Of a stretch of 33,196 nucleotides of DNA, positions 16,788 to 24,103 are shown piece by piece. Position numbers and translations under genes: made by a program. This stretch comes from DATMNI01 sp035570275 (GTDB lineage: Bacteria; Acidobacteriota; Terriglobia; Bryobacterales; Bryobacteraceae), in the NCBI GenBank assembly GCA_035570275.1, contig DATMNI010000404.1, forward strand, positions 1 to 33,196, given 5' to 3'. The notes under the pieces were generated by a model that saw only the letters and a program-made list of their open reading frames with translations, was not told the DNA's origin and did no database searches. The stretch's first letter is position 1, and the number at the start of each line of letters is the position of its first letter.

Positions 16788-17630
16788 CTATTTCAGAGTC
16801 TCCAGGTAGGCGTAGACGTTGTGCATGTCCGCGTCCGTGTATTTTCCAAGCTGTTCGAAATGGGCGGCGAGCGGGTCGTCAACCTTAACCTTGACGGCGC
16901 TCCGCTGGTAGGTCTGCCGCGCGCCGAGCGGATCGACAACGGTGACGGTGAAGTCGTCCTCGGCGATGACGGGCGCGACGACGGTCTGGCCAGAGGTCAG
17001 AGCGAAGGTCGCTCTTGCGGTCGGGGCGGCTGGCCCCTGCCCGGTAGGATAGAGGATCCGGCGGAGAAGATTCAGCCCCTGGTATTTCTTGGCGACGCCG
17101 GCGAGGTCACCCGTTGGCGAGTGGCACGACGCGCACTTGCCGGCGCCATCGAAGTACTCGCGGCCGGCCGCGGCGTTGCCGGTTGCGAGGTCGGAGGGCT
17201 CGACGGAGCGCCGCCCGCCCCCTAGCTCCGCGAACCTATCCATTTGCGTGTGCAGGAAAGCGACGATCGCGTTCAGCTCGCTCTGCGTCACGCTCGGGAA
17301 CGCAGGCATGCCGGCGTTCGGGCGACCCGCGCGAATGACGGGGGCTAACTTATCGCCTTGCGAGTCCTGCGCCACGAGTTCGGCGCGAGTGAGGTCGGGC
17401 CCGGTCTCGCCGCCGGCGGCGTCCTTGCCGTGGCAGAAGCCGCATTGAGAACCAAACCGCACTTCGCCCTCGCGAACCTGATCGGCGGAATAGTGCTGCG
17501 GTGTCGCGGTTTTCGGCCGGGTTTTGGATGCCGGGCTCTGGGTGTCAGGCGGTCTGGGCGGCCGCGCCTGAGGATTCGGCGTCTGGCCGAAGGCGATCAA
17601 AGCGATAGCGAGAAGCGTGACTGTTTTCAT
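16788..17630 (-). CDS. Secreted cytochrome c with two heme-binding motifs
   Basis: A 280-residue protein starting with a Sec signal (KTVTLLAIALIAFGQT), then a Pro-rich linker (residues 19-45). The first cytochrome c domain has CGFCH at 63-67 and a likely axial Met in NAGMPAF. A second CASCH at 166-170 opens a shorter domain. The C-terminal part (TVVDPLGARQTYQRSAVKVK to NVYAYLETLK) is characteristic of cytochromes found next to PQQ dehydrogenases. It is the first gene of a two-gene operon with the quinoprotein 4 bp downstream, so it is the likely electron acceptor. No Shine-Dalgarno precedes the ATG; a TATGAT box lies 14 bp upstream. Confidence 0.9.
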   Translation of the reverse strand: MKTVTLLAIALIAFGQTPNPQARPPRPPDTQSPASKTRPKTATPQHYSADQVREGEVRFGSQCGFCHGKDAAGGETGPDLTRAELVAQDSQGDKLAPVIRAGRPNAGMPAFPSVTQSELNAIVAFLHTQMDRFAELGGGRRSVEPSDLATGNAAAGREYFDGAGKCASCHSPTGDLAGVAKKYQGLNLLRRILYPTGQGPAAPTARATFALTSGQTVVAPVIAEDDFTVTVVDPLGARQTYQRSAVKVKVDDPLAAHFEQLGKYTDADMHNVYAYLETLK

Positions 17631-17644
17631 TTTCGGATTCAGGA

Positions 17645-17650
17645 ATCATA
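17645..17650 (-). promoter_or_regulatory. Putative -10 box (TATGAT) for the cytochrome-PQQ operon
   Basis: On the minus strand TATGAT precedes the ATG at 17630 by 14 nt, with no Shine-Dalgarno in the gap. A start 6-7 nt downstream would give a leader of about 8 nt. The -35 region is poor. Confidence 0.4.
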
Positions 17651-17671
17651 TCAGTATCTCGGGCGGCCCGC

Positions 17672-17926
17672 ATGAGGGGCCAGCAAAAGTTGTCGCTATG
17701 TCCCCATCGCCGTTCTCCTCTTCATGCCGTCAATCGCAGCCGCGCAGCTTGATGAGGAGGCATCCAGCGACATTACGGCCACAGCCGAGTCGGCGCCGCG
17801 GTGTTCTCTGGCGTAGCACTGCAATACTCCGGCTACGGCCCCGTCTGGCTCCAAAAAGCGGTATTTCAGCTCGATCACCGGCTGGACGTCGCGTGCGCGG
17901 CCGCTATGGAAAGGGAAGCCCGTTGA
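17672..17926 (+). pseudogene. Remnant of a small signal-peptide protein with two compensating frameshifts
   Basis: Starting at ATG 17672 the first codons (MRGQQKLSL) run in one frame. A convincing signal peptide (VPIAVLLFMPSIAAAQ) continues in another frame from about 17700. From about 17771 the original frame resumes with HYGHSRVGAAVFSGVALQYS and GYGPVWLQKAVFQLDHRLD, ending at TGA 17924-17926. Joined, these give about 80 residues of a secreted or outer-membrane protein. I do not recognise the family. The frame change at the signal peptide and the return about 70 bp later suggest a decayed gene, or two sequencing errors. It is divergent from the cytochrome operon, starting about 40 bp from it. 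Confidence 0.35.
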
Positions 17927-18272
17927 AGGCCAAGTAGAAGAGATTGGGCGCCGTCTTGGACACCCGATGATCGGCAGTGATTGTAGCCCGAACTGCTAAA
18001 CCGAGTTGCGGCGAGCGGCAGCCGATTTACCGTGTGCGGTATCTGAACATTTCACACGAATAGCCCATCTTTCACGTCGCCCATCTCAAGTGTGCAAATT
18101 CAGTGAGTTAGCACCTTTTAGCGAATGCCAGCGTGGCGGGCTGGCATTCCCTATTCTGGGCGGTTAGTAGAATCAGCAACTTACAAATCGGACAGAACCT
18201 GTTTTTCGAACCTGCTGCACTCCATTTCGGAGTCAAGAATGCCAATTCCGTTTGCCTAAGTTTTTGAAAAGA
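17927..18272. other. Intergenic stretch before the tRNA fragment; no gene seen
   Basis: About 345 bp, visibly lower in GC than its surroundings and without a codon pattern. Its only structured element is the hairpin at 18123-18149. No open frame with a start signal was found on either strand. Confidence 0.5.
18123..18149. repeat. Perfect 10-bp inverted repeat (hairpin)
   Basis: GAATGCCAGC, a 7-nt loop GTGGCGG, then GCTGGCATTC, forming a perfect 10-bp stem. It has no run of T on either side, so it is not a standard intrinsic terminator. Possibilities are a REP-like element, the end of a small non-autonomous transposon or a protein-binding site. Only one copy was noticed in the window. Confidence 0.6.
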
Positions 18273-18328
18273 TGGAGCGGGAGACCGGATTCGAACCGGC
18301 GACGTCCAGCTTGGGAAGCCGACGTTCG
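18273..18328 (-). tRNA. Partial tRNA-Gly (CCC): 3' part only
   Basis: Reading the minus strand, the last about 56 nt form the 3' part of a glycine tRNA. There is an anticodon arm with loop TTCCCAA (anticodon CCC), a variable region, a T arm (GCCGG-TTCGAAT-CCGGT), the acceptor strand CTCCCGC, the discriminator U typical of tRNA-Gly, and an encoded CCA. The matching 5' acceptor GCGGGAG and the D arm are absent; the sequence 5' of about 18328 does not look like tRNA. A 3' tRNA fragment of this kind is the usual footprint left where an integrative element recombined into a tRNA gene. The element would then lie on the higher-coordinate side. The complete tRNA gene was not found in the window. Confidence 0.7.
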
Positions 18329-18555
18329 ACGCCTCTCGAGGTACTTCTGCTTGATCTTGAGGCTGCCGCCGGCATCATAGGTATTCCATGTCCGCACGGT
18401 TGCGGCGGAGCCGGTAATCGCCAAGTCGCGAGCCCTGGAAGTCAACGCCGGCGTTCCCGGGGTAATGTCTCCGTGACGGACTGCAGCGTCCGGCCGAAAG
18501 TCTCTGATTTCAAGTGGCGATGCCTCTTTGGCTACACACAGGCACGGCAACTCGC

Positions 18556-18584
18556 TTGACACATCGGCGAGTCGCCGTTATGCT
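18556..18584 (+). promoter_or_regulatory. Sigma70 promoter with a palindrome inside the spacer
   Basis: TTGACA (18556-18561), a 17-bp spacer and TATGCT (18579-18584). The spacer contains CGGCGAGTCGCCG (18565-18577), a 6-1-6 perfect inverted repeat lying exactly between the two hexamers, where a repressor or activator dimer could act. It points at the metallo-beta-lactamase-fold gene starting at 18698, leaving a leader of about 107 nt. Confidence 0.65.
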
Positions 18585-18697
18585 CGGTACACTTAGCGTC
18601 GAAAAGAGGGCTCTGTGCTACATCGTGGTTACATCGATGCTCTGCGCTCATGACGGGAGTTCCATTTCTGCGGGCGCCGCGCGAAGCGGAGGTACAT

Positions 18698-19696
18698 ATG
18701 AGATTGCTCCTCAGCAGCACAATGGCGGTGGTTGCGGCCATCGGGACCGTTACAGCTCAGACGCCTGCTTCGACCGTAGATACTTACCTCTCGACGGCCA
18801 AAACGGCCGCCGGCACAGATTGGGCAGGGACGTTTCTGCGGCTCTGCATCGCGCCCGCGACCGCACCTGCGGGTGGGCGTGGACTGGCAGGACGAGCCGG
18901 CGGGCGCGGACCGGGGCGCGGTTCGCCCGCCAGGGAAACGTGGTATGCCGAACCGGCCAAGGTCGCCGATAATCTCTATTTCCTCGGCACGAAGATTCAC
19001 AGCGCTTGGGCGCTCGCCGGCAGCGAAGGGATTATCGTGATCGAGGCTCTGTTCGACTATGCCGCGAAAGATGAAATCCTGGACGGCCTGAAGAAGGTAG
19101 GTCTGAATCCGGGCAAGGTGAAATATGTCATCCTGTCGCACGCTCATGGCGACCACGATGGCGGCGCCAAGCTGCTTCAGGACGCGATTCCGGGCGTGCG
19201 CCTGATATACGGCGCGGAAGATTGGGACTCCATCGACAAGTTGGAGAATCGCCCGGGCGGCAAGCCGAAGCGTGACATGGTGGGGGATGACGGAATGAGG
19301 GTCTCGGTTGGCGATGCCTCCGTACGGATCGTGACAACGCCTGGCCATACGCCTGGAACGCTCTCTTACCTATTTGAGGTGCGCGATAACGGCAAGCCTC
19401 TGCGTGTTGCTTACGTCGGTGGGACGGCAATCCCGTTTAATGCCGATGCTGCATACTATGACCGCTATCTTGCTTCATCCAACAAGATGGCGAAAGCCGC
19501 TGCCGATTACGGCGCAACCGTCCTGTTGTCGAATCACTCCGAATTCGACGATGCCTACTTCAAAGCCCATACCGCCGCCGGCCGCAAACCAGGAGAGCGG
19601 AATCCATTCGAGGTGGGTACCGATGGAGTGGCCCGCTACTTCGCGGTGGTCCAGGCCTGCACCACGGGGGTAAAGATTCGAGCCGTTGGCCAATAG
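18698..19696 (+). CDS. Exported metallo-beta-lactamase-fold hydrolase (B3-like)
   Basis: A protein of 332 residues from ATG 18698; an upstream in-frame start at 18650 is rejected because GGAGG lies 6 bp before 18698 and a signal peptide (RLLLSSTMAVVAAIGTVTAQ) follows. Zinc ligands are in place: HAHGDH (H148, H150, D152, H153), H217 in GHTPG and H280 in SNHSEFD. This pattern resembles subclass B3 beta-lactamases and related secreted hydrolases. An Arg/Gly-rich insert (about residues 73-92) separates an N-terminal helix region from the fold. The substrate is uncertain; lactam hydrolysis should not be assumed. It has its own promoter with a palindromic operator-like site and stands alone between remnants. 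The C-terminal KAHTAAGRKPGERNPFEVG segment is common in this subgroup. Confidence 0.88.
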   Translation: MRLLLSSTMAVVAAIGTVTAQTPASTVDTYLSTAKTAAGTDWAGTFLRLCIAPATAPAGGRGLAGRAGGRGPGRGSPARETWYAEPAKVADNLYFLGTKIHSAWALAGSEGIIVIEALFDYAAKDEILDGLKKVGLNPGKVKYVILSHAHGDHDGGAKLLQDAIPGVRLIYGAEDWDSIDKLENRPGGKPKRDMVGDDGMRVSVGDASVRIVTTPGHTPGTLSYLFEVRDNGKPLRVAYVGGTAIPFNADAAYYDRYLASSNKMAKAAADYGATVLLSNHSEFDDAYFKAHTAAGRKPGERNPFEVGTDGVARYFAVVQACTTGVKIRAVGQ

Positions 19697-20617
19697 AGGA
19701 TCGCGGAACCCACGTCGGGCATTACGTTAGGTAAGTCGCTATTTTCCTTTCGGCAGCGTGTAGTACTCGAACATGGTAAAGGCGTTGCGCAACACGAACC
19801 CCAGTTGCTTGAGTTCATCGGTAGCAGGGGCGGGATTTTCCGACGGGGACCGACAATCGAAATGATTCTTCCGCGGCCTGGAAAATAGGGAAATCGCCAG
19901 CGTCCCGGCGTCGCGGAGAGGGCGGCCCGGACAGCCAGCCTGCGCTTTCCCACTCTAACGGGACAGGCCTTTGAGCAGAGCCTCGCGATTCTTGCTCAGA
20001 TCCTTTCCATCGCGAGTCGTGGGGTAGGGAGTGTGTTTTAAAGGCCGCATTTCGGTGCGGCGAGGACTACACCTCAAGCCGCCCAAGGCAAGACTCAAGC
20101 TTTGATCTTCTTGAGTAAGAGTGTGCTGGATTCCCGGGCCCGCTGCGGCAACGAACAGCCCGTTGCAAACGCGGGTTCAAACGTGCCGAAAGTGAAGTCT
20201 TCGCCTCGACAGGAAGACTTGATGAAGTTGTATCGGGAAACAGTTCTATGGCGGAGAGGTGCGCGTCTCAGAGTCTCCGCCGAGTGGTGCGCGTTTGGTT
20301 AACGGCGCGGCTTCGCGCGGTTGCTCGACATGCCCTTGTCCACTGCGTCTATTGCAGCCTTCACAGCGACCGCCTGGTGGATGATGGGCACTTCGTTCGA
20401 AAGCTGTGGTCGGAGCGTCTCGGAGATCCGAGATGGATTGAACCGATGGCCGACGGGCCGGGAGGCGGCCGAACGAAAGCACCGGCCCTTCGATGATCGG
20501 CTGATCGGGCTGGCGCTCAAACGATTGGCATCGTGACCAACACGGCAGGGGCGCCTTGAGGTCACTGAATCACCTTACCAAATCCGAGCCAAGACGTTTC
20601 CAGCAGCTCCCCTTCTT
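19697..20617. other. About 0.9 kb without an intact gene; two short reading-frame tails
   Basis: No complete gene is visible. On the minus strand two frames end in peptide tails that look protein-like: one stopping at 19741-19739 (ELKQLGFVLRNAFTMFEYYT) and one at 19957-19955 (YPTTRDGKDLSKNREALLKG). Neither has a recognisable start or family, and both may be 3' ends of deleted genes. The segment 20100-20600 has small open frames on both strands without ribosome binding sites. The region fits the decayed character of its surroundings. Confidence 0.4.
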
Positions 20618-20785
20618 CTACTGCCGGGTCGCGAGCACTACACCGCCCACCATGACCAGCGCTCCGATCACGTTTGTTACGGAAACCGGCCGTGTGGGGG
20701 AACCGAGCAATCCGAAGTGCGACAACACCATCCCTCCTACCACTTGGCCGGCAATCAACGTGAGCATCACGGTGCCGCGCCGGCT
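20618..20785 (-). pseudogene. C-terminal fragment of a YdcZ/DUF606 DMT-type transporter
   Basis: The frame ending at TAG 20620-20618 gives about 55 residues with two membrane helices. It includes VMLTLIAGQVVGGMVLSHFG and LLGSPTRPVSVTNVIGALVM, then a GGVVLATRQ end. This matches the last two helices of the small DUF606 (YdcZ) branch of the drug/metabolite transporter superfamily (about 150 residues, five helices). The upstream part is missing and the frame runs into the 3' end of the zinc-ribbon gene, so the deletion joint lies near 20785-20790. No function expected. Confidence 0.55.
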
Positions 20786-20791
20786 TGCGGA

Positions 20792-21184
20792 CTACCGGAG
20801 GGAGAGGGGTTGCTCTGGATCGTATCCCACCCGCAAACGAACAACCCGCGGAAATACCAGACGGAATGAAATCGTCACCCACACCAGGATCAGCAGTTTC
20901 AGGGCTACGGGGGGAACCTGCATGCGGCTCAGTTTGCCAAGAAAGCTCTCTGGAAACACGGCCGCCCCACCGGCGAGAAGAAGAACCGGAGCCGCAACCA
21001 GCACAAGACTGAGAGCAAACGCGACCCATTTCGTCCGCGGGACGATCTCCAGTCTCGCCTTACATTGAGGACAATCGCTTTGCCGCCAGCGCGCGAACCC
21101 CACGCCGCGAGCCGCCATATCTGTGGTCTCCGGAGCCACGTTCCCCAAGTTCACTCGTGCTCCACATTCCGGGCAACATAGCAT
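20792..21184 (-). CDS. Small zinc-ribbon protein with two membrane segments, unknown function
   Basis: A 130-residue protein from ATG 21184. The N-terminus carries two C-x2-C knuckles (CPECGARVNLG at about residue 4 and CPQCKARLE at about 38) that should bind one zinc ion. They are followed by two hydrophobic helices (WVAFALSLVLVAAPVLLLAG and VALKLLILVWVTISFRLVF) and a basic tail. The open frame extends upstream into the receiver-domain remnant, but the in-frame Met immediately before the first Cys-pair is the natural start. The Shine-Dalgarno is weak. No neighbour explains its role. The function is unrecognised; similar zinc-ribbon membrane proteins are frequent in Acidobacteria. Confidence 0.6.
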   Translation of the reverse strand: MLCCPECGARVNLGNVAPETTDMAARGVGFARWRQSDCPQCKARLEIVPRTKWVAFALSLVLVAAPVLLLAGGAAVFPESFLGKLSRMQVPPVALKLLILVWVTISFRLVFPRVVRLRVGYDPEQPLSLR

Positions 21185-21392
21185 ATAGACTGCGGGGAGT
21201 ATATCCCGATGAATACCGCTGCACGGCGGCATTACATCGGCAATCAGCAGATTGATGTCTTCAATGCATCCAAGCCCGACGGCGGTTTCCGCATCTGGGG
21301 TTTCAAGCACCACGTAACCTTTCGGCCTAAGAATTCCGCCGAAGTACTTTGGCCGCGTCAGGCTCATCCTCGAGCAACAAAATCGTTGTCAC
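21185..21392 (-). pseudogene. Frameshifted, truncated response-regulator receiver domain
   Basis: From GTG 21392 the peptide begins like a receiver domain (TTILLLEDEPDAAKVLRR, with the acidic E-D-E pocket), then hits a stop. One base over, the sequence continues with ILRPKGYVVLETPDAETAVG and INLLIADVMPPCSG, where D in IADVM is the phosphoacceptor position. A single extra base in the CGGAATTC stretch near 21335 explains the break. After the phosphoacceptor strand the domain ends and the frame runs directly into the zinc-ribbon gene, so the second half of the receiver and any output domain are gone. Two independent lesions make function unlikely. Confidence 0.65.
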
Positions 21393-21574
21393 ATAGACCG
21401 CCGTTGAGCTTATTCTACCGCCTCACAGCAGGATCTCGTGAGCAAGTAGCCTAGCCTTAAACGAGTAAAAAGTACAACGGCTTGGCTGTCTGCCGGCTCG
21501 GCTTTAGGCCTGAGTTCCGGGTTGGGAACCCGCCTCATTGCTCGCCCAATGCCAATTGCGTCACGTTTTTGATA

Positions 21575-21580
21575 TATACT
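21575..21580 (+). promoter_or_regulatory. Putative -10 box (TATACT) for the cytochrome-PQQ fusion gene
   Basis: TATACT in the context GATATATACTGCC, 40 bp before ATG 21621. Here the gene also has a Shine-Dalgarno (GGAGAG), unlike the probable leaderless genes. No convincing -35. Confidence 0.4.
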
Positions 21581-21620
21581 GCCTAGCGTTGTTTCATCGC
21601 AGGAAATCCCGGAGAGCCAA

Positions 21621-23837
21621 ATGTTTGACAAGTCGAGATTCATCACTTCCGGACGGCCGGCTCGGGCAGCGGGAACCTTGGTGCTTCTGATCGGCGCCGG
21701 CGCAGGTGTTTTCAAGCTGGTGGCTCAGGCCCCGCCCGCTGCCGGCGATGGTGGGCCCAGTTCCGCCCTCTCGCAGTCTGTGCGTCCGTTTCTTGAAAGG
21801 AGCTGCATCAGGTGCCACAACACCGGGTTGCCCTCCGGACAGGTCGACATGCAGAAACTGCTGGCTTCAACAACGTCTCTGCTGGACGATCGCGATACCT
21901 GGGATAACATCGCTTTCCGAATGCGGTCCGATCAGATGCCGCCCCCCGGAACTCCGAGGCCTCCCAGGACGGAAGTCGATGCCACCGTGGCGACAATCAC
22001 CCGCGCTTTGGCCGCCAATCCCCGGCCGACAAGCGCCCCGCCCGTCTTGTCCAAAGGACCTTTTACAAAGGATTGGGCGACTTACGCCTACGATGAGGAA
22101 CGCACCGGCTGGGCTCGCGGAGAAACCCAAATAACGAAGGACAACGTGTCGAAGCTGCAGTTGTTATGGAAGCTTCAGACAGACGTGAAGACAGATCCGA
22201 TTAACAAATACGCCACGATGACCGACCCTCTCGTCATCAACAATGTGCAGACGAAGCAGGGGCCGAAGAAGGTGCTTTATGTCGGCGGCGGCACCAACGA
22301 ACAGAACAGGATTTTTGCGATCGACGCGAACGCGGGAACCATTCTCTGGTCGAAAGACTATCCGAACAAGGCAACCCCGGCCGTCGCTGCCTACGGTTTC
22401 TGCCCGAACAATATGAACGCGACGCCGGTGATCGATAAGCAGAGCGGAATTCTGTATTTCCTCCCGACCGACGGAAAGCTTCGGGGCGTAAGTATTACCG
22501 ACGGCGAAGACCGATTCCCGGCCACGAGCATCGTGCCGACCTTTACCCGGAACTTCAGCCTGAATCTGGTGGACGGCGTGATCTACACCGGCACTACGCG
22601 GGGCTGCCAGAATGCGACTTCGCAGATAGCGGGCATCGATGTCGCCGATCCCGGTCATCTGGTGACGCACTTTTATACGAGTCACGGAAAAGGTTCCGGC
22701 CCGTGGGGACGAGCCGGTCTCACAAAGACTCCTTTCGGCGTCGTCGCACAAACCGCGGATGGCGCTTATGATCCGGCTTCCGGTCGATGGGGCAATTCGG
22801 TGGTGGAACTGGACAGAAACGTTTCCGTCGTCGATTCCTTTGCTCCGCCGAATATGGATGAGCTCAACAAGTGGGATCTGGATCTCGGTTCGAGCAGCCC
22901 CGTTTCATTTCCTTTCGACGATCGCACGCTGGTGGCATCGACCGCGAAGGAAGGCGTTATTTATCTGATGGACGCCAAGAATCTTGGCGGTCCGGATCAT
23001 CGCACGTCGCTCTATACATCGCCCCGCTGGTCGAACGATCCGGTGTTGTACGGCTACAACGGCATGTGGAGCGTGATGTCGACTTGGGTGGATGAGAAGG
23101 GCAAGCGCTGGCTCCTCGCGCCTTACTACGGCCCGTCCGCGAAAGACACGATCGGGCTGTTTCCCAAGACTCACGGACCGACGGTGAACGGACAGCTCAT
23201 GGCCTTCACCGTGGAAGGCACCGGAGCCAAACCGATGCTGGTGCCGCGGTGGGTTTCCGCCGATCTCGATCTGCCTGGCGTGGCGGTGGTCGCGAATGGC
23301 GTGATTCTCATTCTGGCGAACGGCGACAGAGGCGCAAATCTCGTGCCGGGCGGCGGCGGTCGCGGCGGTGGACGCGGCGGCTTCGGCCCCGCTGCCGACG
23401 CGTCGGATGGTCCGGAAGCGGCTACGGCAGCCTTGGCTGCACCTGGACGCGGCGCTCGTGGCGGCGGTGGCGGCGGGGGCGGTTTTGTCGGCGGACGTGG
23501 CGGCCTCGGCGCGGCTCGTGGCAGTGGGGCAGTCGGTGGACGTGGCGGAGGTCGCGGACGCGGCGGCAGCCCGCTGGAAGCAAGCATTCCGGGCAATGAA
23601 AGGGATGCCGCGTGGCGTGCCATCAATACCCAAAAGGCCGGCCAGCGCTATTCCGGGGGCCGGGAGACGACGCACGCCGTTCTGTATGCTCTCGATCCAC
23701 AGACGGGAGATGAGCTCTATTCAAGTGGTGACGCCATCGATAGCTGGAGTCACTATGGCAGTATTGCCGTTTCCGACGGCGTTGTCTACCTGAGTTCGTG
23801 GGACGCGCGAATCTACGCGCTCGGCATTAAGAAGTAA
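21621..23837 (+). CDS. Fusion of an N-terminal cytochrome c domain with a PQQ-like beta-propeller
   Basis: A 738-residue exported protein (hydrophobic AGTLVLLIGAGAGVFKLVAQ near the N-terminus; GGAGAG upstream). Residues 45-135 resemble the planctomycete-type cytochrome c seen in DUF1592 proteins: FLERSCIRCHNTGLPSG with the heme motif at 62-66 and SDQMPPPGTPRPPRTEV with a candidate axial Met. Residues 150-735 form a beta-propeller of the quinoprotein type (WATYAYDEERTGWARGE, FAIDANAGTILWSKDY, LYALDPQTGDELYSSGD). A Gly/Arg-rich low-complexity insert of about 75 residues (575-652) interrupts one of the late blades. The combination suggests an oxidoreductase with built-in electron exit. It stands alone between remnants, and whether PQQ is bound cannot be judged. 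Its single-gene fusion parallels the separate cytochrome and quinoprotein at 15251-17630. Confidence 0.85.
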   Translation: MFDKSRFITSGRPARAAGTLVLLIGAGAGVFKLVAQAPPAAGDGGPSSALSQSVRPFLERSCIRCHNTGLPSGQVDMQKLLASTTSLLDDRDTWDNIAFRMRSDQMPPPGTPRPPRTEVDATVATITRALAANPRPTSAPPVLSKGPFTKDWATYAYDEERTGWARGETQITKDNVSKLQLLWKLQTDVKTDPINKYATMTDPLVINNVQTKQGPKKVLYVGGGTNEQNRIFAIDANAGTILWSKDYPNKATPAVAAYGFCPNNMNATPVIDKQSGILYFLPTDGKLRGVSITDGEDRFPATSIVPTFTRNFSLNLVDGVIYTGTTRGCQNATSQIAGIDVADPGHLVTHFYTSHGKGSGPWGRAGLTKTPFGVVAQTADGAYDPASGRWGNSVVELDRNVSVVDSFAPPNMDELNKWDLDLGSSSPVSFPFDDRTLVASTAKEGVIYLMDAKNLGGPDHRTSLYTSPRWSNDPVLYGYNGMWSVMSTWVDEKGKRWLLAPYYGPSAKDTIGLFPKTHGPTVNGQLMAFTVEGTGAKPMLVPRWVSADLDLPGVAVVANGVILILANGDRGANLVPGGGGRGGGRGGFGPAADASDGPEAATAALAAPGRGARGGGGGGGGFVGGRGGLGAARGSGAVGGRGGGRGRGGSPLEASIPGNERDAAWRAINTQKAGQRYSGGRETTHAVLYALDPQTGDELYSSGDAIDSWSHYGSIAVSDGVVYLSSWDARIYALGIKK
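23347..23575 (+). repeat. Gly/Arg-coding low-complexity tract
   Basis: A run of GGCGGY/CGY-type triplets inside the fusion gene encodes GGGGRGGGRGGFG, later GGGGGGGGFVGGRGG, and ends GGRGGGRGRGG, separated by an Ala-rich spacer. It keeps the reading frame. It is probably prone to length change by slippage. Confidence 0.75.
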
Positions 23838-24103
23838 AGGCGCAAAGACCCGAAAAAATCGCCGGGGACTTGTTGACGCACCCGCCGAACCAGATCGCCG
23901 GAGGGTAAGCGATCAGGAGGAAGAAACTGTAAAGCTGCGGGACTTCTGTCACACAACGAACGGTGAAGACCGCGCTCATCGGTTCGCGCGGAACGACCAG
24001 GCCGAGCCTGGCGCGACTGGTCGCCGCGCAGGATTCGCGCACGTTGACGAGGGCCCGCGGCTTTGAGAAGGCCTTCGGCCAGGTTATTGTGGAAGCAACT
24101 TAA

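Noticed and set aside
15359..16888. Plus-strand open frame of 509 codons opposite the PQQ dehydrogenase
   Set aside because: Shadow frame spanning the end of one gene and the start of another on the other strand; composition dominated by Arg, Val and Gly.
18272..18559. Plus-strand frame starting MERETGFEPATSSLGSR
   Set aside because: This peptide is a well-known artefact of translating the antisense strand of a tRNA; here it reads the tRNA-Gly fragment.
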